Shown here: positions 1 through 10,738 of the stretch, piece after piece | Layout: every line of letters starts with the position of its first letter | Position numbering within the stretch: the stretch's first letter is position 1 | From: Cladosporium sp. IMV 00045 | Lineage: Eukaryota; Ascomycota; Dothideomycetes; Cladosporiales; Cladosporiaceae | NCBI GenBank assembly: GCA_001931905.2 | Contig: MSJI02000740.1 | Location: 45,772-109,771, forward strand | Length of the DNA stretch: 64,000 bases | Direction: 5' to 3' | Translations under genes and position numbers: made by a program | The notes under the pieces: model-generated | Told to the model about the DNA's origin: nothing | Databases searched by the model: none | Seen by the model: the letters and a program-made list of their open reading frames with translations, nothing else

Positions 1-143
1 GCCTGTATAGGACCGAAAACCCCCCCAGGGAAAGAGCAAGATCGAGAGAGGAGACGTGAAAACCCATGCTGCAAACCATCCCATTCCCACCGCATGCCCA
101 AGACCCAAAACTCCCTTCACCGAGAAACCCTCAACAAACCCAC

Positions 144-1424
144 TCAAGAACTCCCATCCCCAATTTCCCCCGTCCCAAAAACCTCCATCTTCACCCTCCC
201 CTCACCCACCCCCTTCCCGACCAACCACTTCTTCACATCCATCATGAACCCCTCCGGTCCACAGACGAAATACCTCACCCCCTCATCACCCAAACAAAGC
301 TCCCTCTGCGCATCCAGAACGTTCAAATCCATGCGCCCTGCGTGCTGGTAGTGCTGGCCTTGCACGTCCCTAGCCTCGTCGGGAGAGCTGAGGAAGGCCG
401 TTGAAGTGAGGTTTGCCTGTTTGGAGGTCAGGGAGTTGATGTGGGAGGCGAAAGCTTGCGTGGAAGTGTTCCGGGAGCAGTGGATGAAGCTGATGCGCGG
501 GCGCTGTTTTTCTTGAGCGTTGTTGTCGGGTGAGAGGAGGCTGTTGAGGATGGAAATCATAGGCGTGACGCCCACGCCTGCGGAGATGAGGACGATGGAC
601 GAAGCGTCTTTGTCGGCTCCTTCGGCGTCGAGGAAAAAGTCGCCCGCCGGGTGGGAGACGGAGAGGATGTCGCCTTCCTTCCGCTCGTCGTGCAGGACGT
701 TGCTGATGTAGCCTGGGTGTACGACGGCGGTGGGGTTGGATGTCGGAATGCCCGATTCGCGCTTGACGCTGATGCGGAAGTGGGAGGGGCTGGGCGCGTC
801 GCTGAGAGAGTATTGGCGCGGTTGCAGGTAGTGGAGTTGGGGGACGGTGGTCATCACCGAGATGTACTGGCCGGGTTTGTAAGAGGGGAGTTTTTGTCCG
901 TCCACGGGTTCCAGGTAGAAGGAGGTGATTTCGTCGGATTCTTTGATTTTCTTTGCGATGCGGAAATCACGCCAGTCCGTCCAGCCGTTCGTCTCTTCCA
1001 TGATGGAGTTCTCTTTCGAGATCAGAATGTTGGCCAGCTGCCAGTACGCCGCCTCCCAGGCGTTGAGGACGTCTTTGGTCAAAGCCGCGCCTAGAACGTC
1101 GCCCATGGCCCGCAGCAGGTACTCGCCGACGATCTTGTAGTGCTCCGGGCGGACGTACAGGCTGGCGTGCTTCTGGCAGATCTTCTCGACGGCCGGACTC
1201 AGGGCGCCCAGGTCGTCGATGTGTGAGGCGTAGGCGTACAGCGAGCCCGCGAGGGCGCGCGGTTGCAGGCCATTGGCTTGGTTGGCGGTGTTGAAGATGT
1301 TGTGCAGCTCGGGGATCTCGTCGAGCAGAGTCTTGTAGAAGACGGTGGTGATGTCGTTGCCGTGGGCTTGGAGGACTGGCACGGTGGAGCGGACGATTTG
1401 GACTTGTTCCGGTGTTAGAGACAT
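144..1424 (-). CDS. YHB1: Flavohemoglobin (nitric oxide dioxygenase)
   Basis: Predicted flavohemoglobin, which converts nitric oxide and O2 to nitrate with NAD(P)H, mainly in the cytosol. It is one uninterrupted 426-residue frame, the usual family length, starting at the first ATG. Residues 1-140 form a globin domain with the B10 tyrosine (Tyr30 in TVFYKTLL) and the proximal haem histidine (His86 in KICQKHASL). The reductase half carries the FAD motif RQYSLSDAP (203-211), the nucleotide loop GVGVTPM (283-289) and CGPEGFM (388-394). All key motifs are intact. The gene has about 0.9 kb of free upstream DNA. The next minus-strand gene upstream is a 6-phosphogluconate dehydrogenase paralogue, but no functional link is shown. 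The family assignment is firm; NADH versus NADPH preference cannot be read here. Confidence 0.95.
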   Translation of the reverse strand: MSLTPEQVQIVRSTVPVLQAHGNDITTVFYKTLLDEIPELHNIFNTANQANGLQPRALAGSLYAYASHIDDLGALSPAVEKICQKHASLYVRPEHYKIVGEYLLRAMGDVLGAALTKDVLNAWEAAYWQLANILISKENSIMEETNGWTDWRDFRIAKKIKESDEITSFYLEPVDGQKLPSYKPGQYISVMTTVPQLHYLQPRQYSLSDAPSPSHFRISVKRESGIPTSNPTAVVHPGYISNVLHDERKEGDILSVSHPAGDFFLDAEGADKDASSIVLISAGVGVTPMISILNSLLSPDNNAQEKQRPRISFIHCSRNTSTQAFASHINSLTSKQANLTSTAFLSSPDEARDVQGQHYQHAGRMDLNVLDAQRELCLGDEGVRYFVCGPEGFMMDVKKWLVGKGVGEGRVKMEVFGTGEIGDGSS

Positions 1425-2326
1425 GGTTCTTGGTTTATGTTGAATTTTGTTGCTTGGATCAAAGAGTGCATACCCTAACTACGCTCGACTACCTGAAATA
1501 TTTATACTAATGATGAAAAAACCTTGATAATAGAGAGCAAAAGCACCGCGGAGATGTATTCATCGTCCTTGAATAACGCATGGAATAAGGCGGAGGTAAG
1601 ACGGCAAAGCGAAAACGAAGCCAGGGTACGTTTGCCCTTGAACACACGCCACAGCTTTCTCGCTGTGAAAACACCGCGATGAGTCCTAGTGTGCTGACCA
1701 CAGGTCGCACGAATACATGAGCTGAATTGTATGTGAGGATTCTAATATTCGATATCACCGCGGAGATGGGTGATGTATTACATACGTTCAAACTCCCCAT
1801 TGCTTATCGATCAGAATTCACCTCGCAGCGAGATGATGTAGCAGGACAACGTGGAAGGGTGGAGCAGCGAAACGTTCGAAGGCCCAATCACGGCAGACCT
1901 ATTAACAGCAAAACCATTCAGCCATTGCAAGGGTATGTCCTCAAGATTCGCAGTCTTTCACGCCCTAACGGCTCGGAACCGGATCGTTTTTGGCAAGGAT
2001 GCATTTCATATTACGAGATGATCACAAGTCGGTTCTTTTGGCATTGACCGAACTCAGAAGTGAGGCGAATATCGGGCCTTGACAAGAGTCGGAGGTGGCC
2101 GCCTCGTCGAGAAGAGTCTGATGACCATTCCTTGCTTTATGTACGGAGGAGCGGAACTATTACATTTCGGCGCACAAACCGTAGAGAGAATTGAGGAAGA
2201 TCTCGTAAGCACGCTGCCGCTCAAGCGAGCGCAAGTCTACATTTCTAGCACATGGCTGGCATACGCATGCGCCACAAGAGTATCATACAATCATTACGGC
2301 CTTAAGCCAACTGCTCACGATTCTTC
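1425..2326. other. Intergenic region, no gene seen
   Basis: About 0.9 kb separating two minus-strand genes. It should hold the 3' end of the upstream dehydrogenase transcript and the promoter of the flavohemoglobin gene. The open frames present are short, without recognisable domains, and overlap each other on both strands. I see no RNA gene or repeat. Confidence 0.6.
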
Positions 2327-3876
2327 TTACGCAGGCTTCCACTCAAAAGTGTACTTTCCAGTGACCGGAAGGCCAGCCTCATCATGACCCTTCTTATCGA
2401 ACATGTGATTCCCGAAATAATCCAGCTGCGCTTCGTAGAAATTGGTAGGCAGATCCGTGCTCGTCAGGACTTTCAGCCATTCCAAACTTGCACTGAGAGC
2501 GGGCACGTTGTGGTCTCCCTCGAGAGCCTTGAGGCACACTTTCTTCAGCGGCGAGAAGCCCCTCTTGAACTCGTCTGCCACCGCGCTTTCGTACAGGGGG
2601 TTGATGGAGTCTTTCGAGGCGTAGTCTTTATAAATCGGGTGCAGCAGCTTTTCCGTGATGTAGTCGGCTTGAATGATGCAGCCGCCGGACCAGATCTGCA
2701 GGACGTCGCTGTAATTGATGTTGAAGTGCTTTTCCTTGTCCGCACGGTCGATGATGATCATTCCTTGCACGTAGGATGCAAGGCAGGCGGTGTACGTGGC
2801 CAAGCGCAGGGTTTCCGTGAACTCCTTGCGCTCCACACCCTCGAGCTTCTGGGGCGGCATGCTGCCGCCGAACGTCTTCTCGATCCTGCGGCGTTGGGCC
2901 AGATCGGCTGACGCGAGGCGCAGGAAGTGGGCAACTGTCATCGTCGGGGCGGGGACGTGCTCGGCTATGGCCTCTTCGTTGGACCATACTCCGGTGCCCT
3001 CCTCGCCCGAGATGTCCTGTACGACCTTGTCCTCTACAGTGTCCAAGACTCTTTCTCCCGTCTTCGGGTCCTTCGTGCGGCAGATCTTTGCGCTGATGTC
3101 GATAAGGAAGGTGTTCTTGAGCTCTCCACTCTCGTTCCAGCGTTGGAACTCGTCGCCGATGTCGTCGTTGTTCATTCCAAGTCCCTTGTACATTATACCC
3201 CATGCTTCTGAAATGGCAGACATCATGCCGTGCTCTATGCCGTTGTGAATCATCTTGACGTAGTGGCCCGCACCACCGGTGCCTGCTCTTCCAACACATG
3301 GCTTGCCGTTTGAGCCTTTCGCTGCCACCTTTTCGAGGAGCGGGAGGACCATGTCGAGAGTCTCGTCGTCGGAAGCGGGGCACATTGAGGGACCTCGTCG
3401 TCTGCGACTGTCAGTACACTGTCCGTGGCCAAATCACGAGGGTTGACAAACGCTGCTTGGTATCCACCACTGACACCCATTCCCACGTAGCGAATGCCTT
3501 TTGTAACGCATACGCCCATCCTCCTCTCCGTGTTCTCCCAATGTTCATTCGCAGCATCGATGATGATGTCACCTTTGGTAAGGTACGGCATCAAGCCGTC
3601 AAGCACCTTGTCTCCGACAAAACCATGCGGTAGACTCCAAACGAAAACACGAGGCTTGTCCAGCCAAGCGCACAAACTGTCATAGTCGTCGAATCGTTTC
3701 AGCTCGTTGGGGACGCCGGCTTTCTTCGCTGTCTGAATGAGGTTATCCATTGCTTGCGTTGAAGGATCTTGCAGGCCGACGGTAACACCATGTTCGGCAA
3801 ACAGCTGTGCCATACCGCCGCCCATGGAGCCGCAGCCGATCATGGCGATCTTTTTCACGTCCAATGGAAGTGCCAT
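2327..3876 (-). CDS. 6-phosphogluconate dehydrogenase paralogue (decarboxylating)
   Basis: Predicted 6-phosphogluconate dehydrogenase of the fungal paralogous group that differs from the classical oxidative pentose-phosphate enzyme. Two exons (3876-3452 and 3401-2327) give 499 residues. The 50-nt intron (3402-3451) has a perfect TACTGAC branch site, and splicing restores GVSGGYQAARRGPS. The Rossmann loop is GCGSMG (14-19). The substrate loop GVSGG (134-138), catalytic Lys191 (HYVKMIHNGIE) and Glu198 are present. The second Rossmann strand ends in QDPST, where canonical NADP enzymes have NRT, so the Arg that contacts the 2'-phosphate is missing; NAD use is an inference. The C-terminus ends FEWKPA and lacks a peroxisomal signal. 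The family is firm, the cofactor uncertain. Confidence 0.93.
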
Positions 3877-4214
3877 GTTGCAATGTGCTGTAGAAAGGTA
3901 TTTGTTGTAAGTTGTCGAGAGTCCAGGAAGGAAAGTAAGAATCGATCAAGAAGCGGCTTGACAAGATCCCAAATATTGTTATAGTCGGAACGTCATTCCG
4001 AAACCAGTTGACTTCACGGCGCGCTCATGCTGTAGTCAAGTAGAGCACAGTGCGAGAGTGCATAGCCTACCGAAGTGGGGCCAAGTCACAGTGACGTTCG
4101 ATGGTCCCTTTGGATTTCGGACCGAACGCCGCCCAAAATGTCCAGTCCGCGGAGGATGAAGGAATCCATTAAGCCGTAAGGCGAATAGCCTGGTAATTGT
4201 CATCGCTAAATAGC
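3877..4214. other. Intergenic region, no gene seen
   Basis: About 340 bases between the dehydrogenase start and the PEX2 stop, both on the minus strand. It must contain the dehydrogenase promoter and the PEX2 3' untranslated region. I see no coding frame with recognisable content and no repeat. Confidence 0.6.
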
Positions 4215-5657
4215 TCATGAACCCTCGTCGTCATCGTAATGCCCACTGAGTCGGCTCCAATCGGCGTTGTCGTCGACCTCCTCGACAGGCATTGGGTCGA
4301 CGGTGGAAAGAGGCGTGTCGTCGTTCATCTCGTTCGCAGAATCGACTCTGTCTTTCTCAAAATCATCCGCAAACGCCACGCTCTTTCGCCTAATGGAACG
4401 TTCGTGTTCGCTGCCACGACTTGATCGAGATAGGGTTGGTTCGAGTACGTCTCCGTTCCAGGGCTTGCAAGACTTGACCGCCATCTCGCCGCATCGCAAA
4501 CAGGTGAGACCCTCGCCTTCTTCAGCTTCAATACGCTGCGCGAGGCATACGAAACAGTAGATGCAGCCGCATGGAATGGCTTCGTATGGGTTGGTGATAT
4601 CCGTCGCGGCGCTGCCAACGATGCCACTGTTGCCTCCTGCGCTGATGACTTCCTGCTCGCTTTGACCTCCCGCCGGGTTTTGGTCTTGATAGCAGATCGC
4701 GCAGGTTCGCTCAGGTAGAAATGCAAGTTCGCCGTTTTGAATGTCGTCTTCATCTTCGCCTTTCGAGCTTCCATAGATCACGCTCGACGTCGCCTGCCCG
4801 ACCTTCTTCCAGGCTTTGACCAGCCATCTCTTCCACCTGCTGATGCCAACCAAAGGCAACAAGAACAAGAGGAACTCGGTAAAAGCGTGCCAAACGAGCT
4901 GTCTGTTGAGGTATTCGAAGCTGACTTCTCTGTTGGTCTGGTTGGTCGAAGGGACCAGTCGCAATCTAAGGATACGGTCTGTCAAGGTCCGATATCGGCC
5001 ATTGTAGAGGAAAATCATGAAAGAAAAGAAGGCGGCAATGTTGTGCGTGTTCGTAGCCAGTGTCGTGAGGCGGCTAAGGCGTTGTATCATGGGCGAAGGC
5101 TCGTCGTAGCCGTTCTCCAGACTTGAAAGTCGATCTTCCCACCGCGACCAGCCATACCTGCCGCCAACCGTGACGAGACCATACGCTGCACGCTGCCACT
5201 TCGTCGCTTCACGCGCCGCATTGTTCTCCGACCTGGCATCGACATATTTTAGGCCTTGCAGGGAAGCGCCGTAGCTTGCTCCGTGATCCCAGATAGATAG
5301 CTTCCACAGTGCCGCCCTGAGCGCAGCACCTATTTCGGCACCCCAATCGTCTTTGAGATGCGCACCCAACAGCTTCAGGCCTTCACCAGCCTGTCCCTTG
5401 AGCAGATCGAGAAGCTCCTCATCCAGAAGTTCTGCGTCGACCTGGCCGACTCGGAAAGCCGGGCGCGTGCCGAATGGCGACTTTATGAGATCCCAGACGC
5501 CGGTCGCCCCCAGTACAGTGTTTCTGAAAGAAGGCGGTAACCGGTGAAGGCGTTGGTTTCGTTCATGTTCCTGTTGCAGAGCGAGGGAGCGTTGGTGGGC
5601 GGCGGAAGCAGCGCGTCGAGCGATAATGCGCTGTTGTGCAGCAGCGAAGTCGGTCAT
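4215..5657 (-). CDS. PEX2: Peroxin-2, RING-type E3 ligase of the peroxisomal membrane
   Basis: Predicted PEX2, one of three RING peroxins that ubiquitinate the import receptor PEX5 at the peroxisomal membrane. The first ATG (MTDFAAAQQR) gives 480 residues with no intron; the frame is open further upstream but offers no ATG there. The N-terminal half is the Pex2/Pex12 membrane domain, with sequences such as WDLIKSPFGTRPAF and hydrophobic stretches around FFSFMIFLYNGRY and LLFLLPLVGISRW. The C-terminal RING runs from CAICYQDQ through CGCIYCFVCL to CLRCG, interrupted by a Gly/Ser-rich insert. An acidic tail of about 90 residues follows. The neighbour on the other side of the promoter is a divergent ABC transporter. 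Confidence 0.9.
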   Translation of the reverse strand: MTDFAAAQQRIIARRAASAAHQRSLALQQEHERNQRLHRLPPSFRNTVLGATGVWDLIKSPFGTRPAFRVGQVDAELLDEELLDLLKGQAGEGLKLLGAHLKDDWGAEIGAALRAALWKLSIWDHGASYGASLQGLKYVDARSENNAAREATKWQRAAYGLVTVGGRYGWSRWEDRLSSLENGYDEPSPMIQRLSRLTTLATNTHNIAAFFSFMIFLYNGRYRTLTDRILRLRLVPSTNQTNREVSFEYLNRQLVWHAFTEFLLFLLPLVGISRWKRWLVKAWKKVGQATSSVIYGSSKGEDEDDIQNGELAFLPERTCAICYQDQNPAGGQSEQEVISAGGNSGIVGSAATDITNPYEAIPCGCIYCFVCLAQRIEAEEGEGLTCLRCGEMAVKSCKPWNGDVLEPTLSRSSRGSEHERSIRRKSVAFADDFEKDRVDSANEMNDDTPLSTVDPMPVEEVDDNADWSRLSGHYDDDEGS

Positions 5658-6235
5658 GACCACAACATGCCCGGGTGTGATATGTGTATGCTGCTGCAAG
5701 GGACAGCAATTACAAGGAAAGAGAAGAAGGGCAAGCAGAAACGCGACAGGAGAGATGAATCCTTTGGACACCCTAGACTAGACCAGGGCAGCCTCGGTCT
5801 GAACAACCTCAATCATCCACGCGAGAGCGACATGTGCCAAGCTGCCTCCAGACACCGAGGTAGCGAGCAGCCAACGAGCCAGTCAGCCTTCTTGTCTCGC
5901 CTGTTTCTGCCTGACCCAAAAGTACAATCACCTACAACGACAAGGAGACTCGGGGCCTGTGCATTTTCGTTGGCTTGCTTATAATCATTTGGCAGTATTT
6001 GATTTTGTTGTATATGCGAGAGAGTGATATTGGTCGCGACTGCTGCCTAAGGCACGTCATTGAATCGTTCTTCTCTCTCTGACCGACTCTCACGCGCGCC
6101 TTCCTTGCATTGCAGCATTATCAGGCAGCGACTTCGACTCATCCCTGTATTGGTGATACAATAAACAGCCTTTGGAATATAAAACATGACATAGATTCCT
6201 CTTCCCGTTCCTGGATCTCGCCCGTCATCGCCAAC
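5658..6235. promoter_or_regulatory. Divergent promoter region PEX2 / ABC transporter
   Basis: A 578-bp interval between divergently transcribed genes. A pyrimidine-rich stretch with CTCTCTCTGACC lies near 6070, about 165 bp before the ABC transporter ATG, as is common in fungal promoters. Frames entering from both genes continue into it without ATG codons, so I treat it as untranslated. No specific factor site could be assigned. Confidence 0.5.
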
Positions 6236-9200
6236 ATGGCGCAGATCGTCTTTGGAGAGCCGCCACCAGGCCTACTCTCGAACCACACATCCTCGTATGC
6301 GGCGGCGCCGATCGATCATACGAAGATCTGCTGGAATCACCCATGGAATTCTCAGCAAGCAAGATTCGAACCATGCTTCACACCGGCCATTGCAGCTTTG
6401 CCTGCGCTCGTTGCCGCGATCATCGTCGTTTGGCAAGTGTTGCGCACCGCCGTGCCTTGGAGACCGCAATGGACTCTGCCTTTCATCGATGAGAGCCCAG
6501 ACCCCTACCTTGATGATTTGCTGCTCGAGGCAATCAGTAAGACGAGCGGCTATCTCATCCTGCTATGGACCCTGGTCGGAGCATCGTGCGTCGTCCATCT
6601 GGCCAAAGCCGCCTTGCAATGGCCAGCATCAGAAGGCTTATTGGAATGTGCACCATTTTTCCTAGCGCTTGGTGTTCTCGTGACAAGGAAGCCACGAACC
6701 ACTCCACCATCTGTGCTGATAATTCTGTCGACATTCATCGTCTGTCAGAGTATCATGATGACAGATCGGAGCCACATGTCCCAGGCCGACATTGGCCTTG
6801 CAAGCACGTCTCTGACACTCAGCGTGCTTTCCATTGCCGTCATGCTCATGATGCCTCTACGAGATCCCTCTCTCCCTTCCACTTCGATCAGCAAACCTCA
6901 CACCGACGCAACCTCTTCTCTGCGCAGCCCCGAAGATAACATGACGCTCTGGCAGTTCATGACTGTATCTTGGATGACACCTTTGATTCGTACGGGCTTC
7001 CAAAGGCAGCTGGATGATGACGACGTGTGGCAATTGGGTCTTGAGTTCCAGCATAGGGGTCTTCACGATAAATTTCGACGACTGAAGGGTACTGTCATGC
7101 GGAGACTACTCAAAGCGAACGGAATCGACCTTGTGATGATAACTCTTCTCGGAATTCTGGAGACCATTCTTGGATTTGCGGTCCCAGTCCTTCTCCAAAA
7201 GATCTTGAGCTCAATGCAAGACGCCAGTGCACCGAGAAGAGCCGCGATTACCTATGCGGCAATGTCTTTAGGCGTTCAACTTGTCAAATGTCAGTCTGGA
7301 GTGTTTAGTCTCTGGTTCGGCAGAAGATGCTACGAAAGATCGAGGGGAGAGATGATCACGATGCTCTACGAGAAGACCCTGGGTCGCAAGATCAGCTTCA
7401 ATCCACCGAAGGTTAAGGCCGAGAAGAATGGTGAAGCTGAACCAAACGGAAACGGTCACGTCAAGGGGAAGAAGCCATGGCCAGCATGGCTAAAGGTGCT
7501 GGCCGGCATGTTCAAGCGAAGCAAGAAGATCGAAGAAGCCAAAGAACCCGCTTCAATGGGCAAGATTCTTAACCTCATGCGCAACGACGTCTACGAAGTC
7601 GCGCAGCGATTCTGGGAGTTCCAGAGTCTGATCACAAAACCACTCAGCGTGATCTTTTCGCTCGCTTTGGTGGTGAACTTTCTAGGCTGGCCAGCAATGC
7701 TCGCTGTAGTAGTGATGGTAACCGCCCAAATCACGAACGCAATCTTGGTGAAATTCCTGGTTGCATTCGAAACACATCGCAGAAAAGCCACCGACGGGAA
7801 GTTGCACATCGTCTCTCAATTCGTCGAAGCCATCCACCATCTGAGATGGTACGGGTGGCAGGACGCCTGGCTTGACCAAATCATGAGTGCACGGCAGAAG
7901 GAACTCAATTGGAGAATCGTAACCGGACTTTGGGGACTTCTGATCGGGTTTGTCAACTCGCTGGCCTTGGACGTATCGCCCTCCGTCGGCTTCTTCGCCT
8001 ATACCGTCATCGGAAAGAAAGCTCTCACCGTCGACGTTGCTTTCCCAGCTTTGACGCTCTTCAACCTGCTAAGTATGAATCTGCAAGACCTACCTAACCT
8101 CATCACCGTCCTGCTGAATGCATACGTCGCCGTCGGTCGTATCGAAGATTTCATGGCCGAGCCCGACAAAGAAACCCTGAATACTGTCGCGCACGAAGGC
8201 GACAGCCTGACTATGGAGCACGCCTCCTTCGCATGGCCTGGCACCGCGAAACCTGTATTGCGAGATTTGAACCTTTCTTTCCCCAAAGGAATGACTGTCG
8301 TCTGCGGTGAAGTTGGGTCTGGCAAAACCGCTTTGCTGCAGGCTTTGCTTGGTGAGCTGGACATGCTGGACGGCAAACTTTCTGGTCCGAGTGAAGCCGT
8401 GGGATACTGCGCCCAGGCTCCATGGCTGCAGAGTATGAGCATCCGCGAGAACATTCTCTTTTCTGCTCCCTATGAAGACGATAGATACCATGAAGTCCTG
8501 GACGCATGTGCGCTCACGCCTGACCTGCTCGAGTTCAAAGCAGGCGATTTGTCCTTCATTGGTGAGAATGGCATTGGGCTTTCAGGCGGCCAGAAAGCGA
8601 GGGTTGCACTCGCACGCGCAGCGTATACTCGATCAAAGATTCTCTTCCTCGACGATCCTCTGTCTGCGCTCGATCAGCAGACTGCAGAGTCTATCGTGCA
8701 GAAGCTCTTCGCCGGACCACTGATGAAGGGGAGGACAATCGTTCTTGTCACCCATCGTGTCGACCTTGTGGTGGGTCTTGCCGAGCAACTCGTGGAGCTG
8801 GAACATGGCGTCGCAACTATCTTGGATAACAAGGAGCCTCCGCCTGAGTTTTTGCAACGTACGGTATCGGCAGTCTCGGCTGAGGAAACGGATCAAAAGC
8901 AGGTCAAGCAGCGCCAAAAGGCTGCGGTCCCGGATAAGTTCATCGAGGAAGAGCATCGAGCGCGTGGCGGCGTCAAGGCTTCAGTCTACTGGGAGTACAC
9001 CAAAGCAGGCAAACTACGCTGGTGGAGCTTGCTTGTGCTCATGCTCGTCGCGTACCGTCTCACCGCCCTCTCGGGTGCATGGCTGCTCAAATCATGGGGC
9101 GAAGCATATCACACAGAGTCTGCCCCGTTTAGTGCGCTGGATGAACCCATTGTATCTGTCCAGCGTTCCGGGCTATTCGGCAACCTTCCCCCTCCCGACG

Positions 9201-10738
9201 AAGACATCAGGCCATGGATCCTTCTCTTCTTCATCATTGGCCTCGGCAGGACGGTCGTATGGGCCCTCTCTCGCGCCGTCATGATCCTCATAATCTACAC
9301 GGCCGGCAAGCAAATGTTCCACGACATCATGGCCAGAGTCAGCCATGCGAACTTCCGCTTCTACGACGTGACGCCGGTCGGCAGGCTCATGAACAGAATG
9401 ACGTCCGACATTGGCGTTGTCGACGGGAACATCAGCGAGCAGTTCAATGTTGTCACTTGGCTTACGATCTCGTGGATCTCTGCTGTGGCTGTCATTGCGA
9501 CTGTGACCCCGGTGTTTCTGCTGTTCTCAATCGCCCTCACAGCAACCTTCATCCTCATCTTCCGTCGCTTCTTGCCGACATCCCAGAGTTTGCGTCGACT
9601 TGAGATGGTCTCTCTTACGCCGCTCATGTCCAATTTCGGTGAGCTTCTGAACGGTCTTGTCACGGTTCGTGCCTTCAAGGCGCAAAATCGTTTCCAGGAC
9701 AGAGTCATTCGCGTCGTCGATACTTTCCAAAAAATGGACCATTTCTACTGGTCGCTGCAAGCCTGGCTGATGTACCGCTACGACGCACTCTCAGCCGTTT
9801 CAACTTTCCTCCTGACTCTACTCGCGTTGGTCACGGGTGTATCTCCAGGCATGACTGCTTTCCTGCTCAACTCAGCACAGAAATTCGTCGCAAGCACTCA
9901 CGCTCTGTGCAAGCAATACGGACAGCTGCAAATGGAGTTCGTGTCCGTCGAGCGTGTGGTTGAGCTTCTACACATTGACCAAGAACCCGAGGGGACAATC
10001 CACCCTCCTGCCTGGTGGCCCTCTTTCAGCCCCGACATCGTCTTCGACAACGTCACAATCAGGTACGCGCCTCACCTCGACCCCGCTCTCGCGGGCGTCT
10101 CGTTCACGATCAAAGGCGGCTCCAAAACCGCCGTCATCGGCCGCACGGGCTCAGGCAAAAGCACGCTCGCCCTGACAATGCTTGCGACCATCCTCCCGTC
10201 CGAAGGCAGCATCACCGTAGACAACGTCGACCTCTCCGCCGTCGACAAGCAAATCCTGCGCACCCGCATAACCTTCCTAGCGCAAGACCCCGTCCTCTTC
10301 CCAGGAAGTCTGCGGCAGAACCTCGACCCTCTCGAAGAGCACAGCGACGCCGCCTGCACCGCGGTGCTGCAGCGCGTCTGCGCCCGACAAAACTGGTCGC
10401 TCACCACGCCCATCGACGGCGGCGGCCGCAACCTCAGCCAAGGCCAGCGACAACTCGTCGGTCTGGCGCGTGCGGTGCTGCGGCGCAGCGCGATTGTCAT
10501 TCTCGACGAGGCGACGGCGAGTATTGACATGGAAACTGCCATGCAGATTCAGCAGGTGTTGCATGAGGAGATGAGCGAGAGTACGGTCATCACGATTGCG
10601 CATCGTTTGGAGGCTGTCAGGGGCGCGGATTATTGTCTCGTTTTGGGCAAGGGCAAGGTGCTGGAGCAGGGGAGTGCGGAGGAGATGTTGAGGGGGAGGA
10701 AGGGGACGCTGGAGAGGGAGGTTGGTGAGGAGGAGTGA
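6236..10738 (+). CDS. ABC transporter, full-length ABCC/MRP type
   Basis: Predicted ATP-driven exporter of the ABCC (multidrug-resistance-associated) subfamily in the plasma or vacuolar membrane. The ATG at 6236 (MAQIVFGEPP) gives 1500 residues with no intron. The layout is an extra N-terminal membrane domain (about 60-260), membrane domain 1, nucleotide domain 1, membrane domain 2 and nucleotide domain 2. Domain 1 has Walker A GEVGSGKT (near 690), signature LSGGQ (near 780) and FLDDPLSALD, with Asp in place of the catalytic Glu as usual in ABCC proteins. Domain 2 has GRTGSGKST (near 1300), LSQGQ (near 1400) and ILDEATASID with the catalytic Glu. A Lys-rich insert with NGNGHVKGKK sits in membrane domain 1. 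Substrate unknown. Confidence 0.93.
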   Translation: MAQIVFGEPPPGLLSNHTSSYAAAPIDHTKICWNHPWNSQQARFEPCFTPAIAALPALVAAIIVVWQVLRTAVPWRPQWTLPFIDESPDPYLDDLLLEAISKTSGYLILLWTLVGASCVVHLAKAALQWPASEGLLECAPFFLALGVLVTRKPRTTPPSVLIILSTFIVCQSIMMTDRSHMSQADIGLASTSLTLSVLSIAVMLMMPLRDPSLPSTSISKPHTDATSSLRSPEDNMTLWQFMTVSWMTPLIRTGFQRQLDDDDVWQLGLEFQHRGLHDKFRRLKGTVMRRLLKANGIDLVMITLLGILETILGFAVPVLLQKILSSMQDASAPRRAAITYAAMSLGVQLVKCQSGVFSLWFGRRCYERSRGEMITMLYEKTLGRKISFNPPKVKAEKNGEAEPNGNGHVKGKKPWPAWLKVLAGMFKRSKKIEEAKEPASMGKILNLMRNDVYEVAQRFWEFQSLITKPLSVIFSLALVVNFLGWPAMLAVVVMVTAQITNAILVKFLVAFETHRRKATDGKLHIVSQFVEAIHHLRWYGWQDAWLDQIMSARQKELNWRIVTGLWGLLIGFVNSLALDVSPSVGFFAYTVIGKKALTVDVAFPALTLFNLLSMNLQDLPNLITVLLNAYVAVGRIEDFMAEPDKETLNTVAHEGDSLTMEHASFAWPGTAKPVLRDLNLSFPKGMTVVCGEVGSGKTALLQALLGELDMLDGKLSGPSEAVGYCAQAPWLQSMSIRENILFSAPYEDDRYHEVLDACALTPDLLEFKAGDLSFIGENGIGLSGGQKARVALARAAYTRSKILFLDDPLSALDQQTAESIVQKLFAGPLMKGRTIVLVTHRVDLVVGLAEQLVELEHGVATILDNKEPPPEFLQRTVSAVSAEETDQKQVKQRQKAAVPDKFIEEEHRARGGVKASVYWEYTKAGKLRWWSLLVLMLVAYRLTALSGAWLLKSWGEAYHTESAPFSALDEPIVSVQRSGLFGNLPPPDEDIRPWILLFFIIGLGRTVVWALSRAVMILIIYTAGKQMFHDIMARVSHANFRFYDVTPVGRLMNRMTSDIGVVDGNISEQFNVVTWLTISWISAVAVIATVTPVFLLFSIALTATFILIFRRFLPTSQSLRRLEMVSLTPLMSNFGELLNGLVTVRAFKAQNRFQDRVIRVVDTFQKMDHFYWSLQAWLMYRYDALSAVSTFLLTLLALVTGVSPGMTAFLLNSAQKFVASTHALCKQYGQLQMEFVSVERVVELLHIDQEPEGTIHPPAWWPSFSPDIVFDNVTIRYAPHLDPALAGVSFTIKGGSKTAVIGRTGSGKSTLALTMLATILPSEGSITVDNVDLSAVDKQILRTRITFLAQDPVLFPGSLRQNLDPLEEHSDAACTAVLQRVCARQNWSLTTPIDGGGRNLSQGQRQLVGLARAVLRRSAIVILDEATASIDMETAMQIQQVLHEEMSESTVITIAHRLEAVRGADYCLVLGKGKVLEQGSAEEMLRGRKGTLEREVGEEE

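Noticed and set aside
5658..5771. N-terminal extension of PEX2 with a hydrophobic, signal-like stretch
   Set aside because: The frame is open but has no ATG before 5657; PEX2 proteins start near MTDF and have no signal peptide.
6110..6235. 42-residue N-terminal extension of the ABC transporter
   Set aside because: It would begin at TTG; the first ATG is at 6236 and fits the family start.
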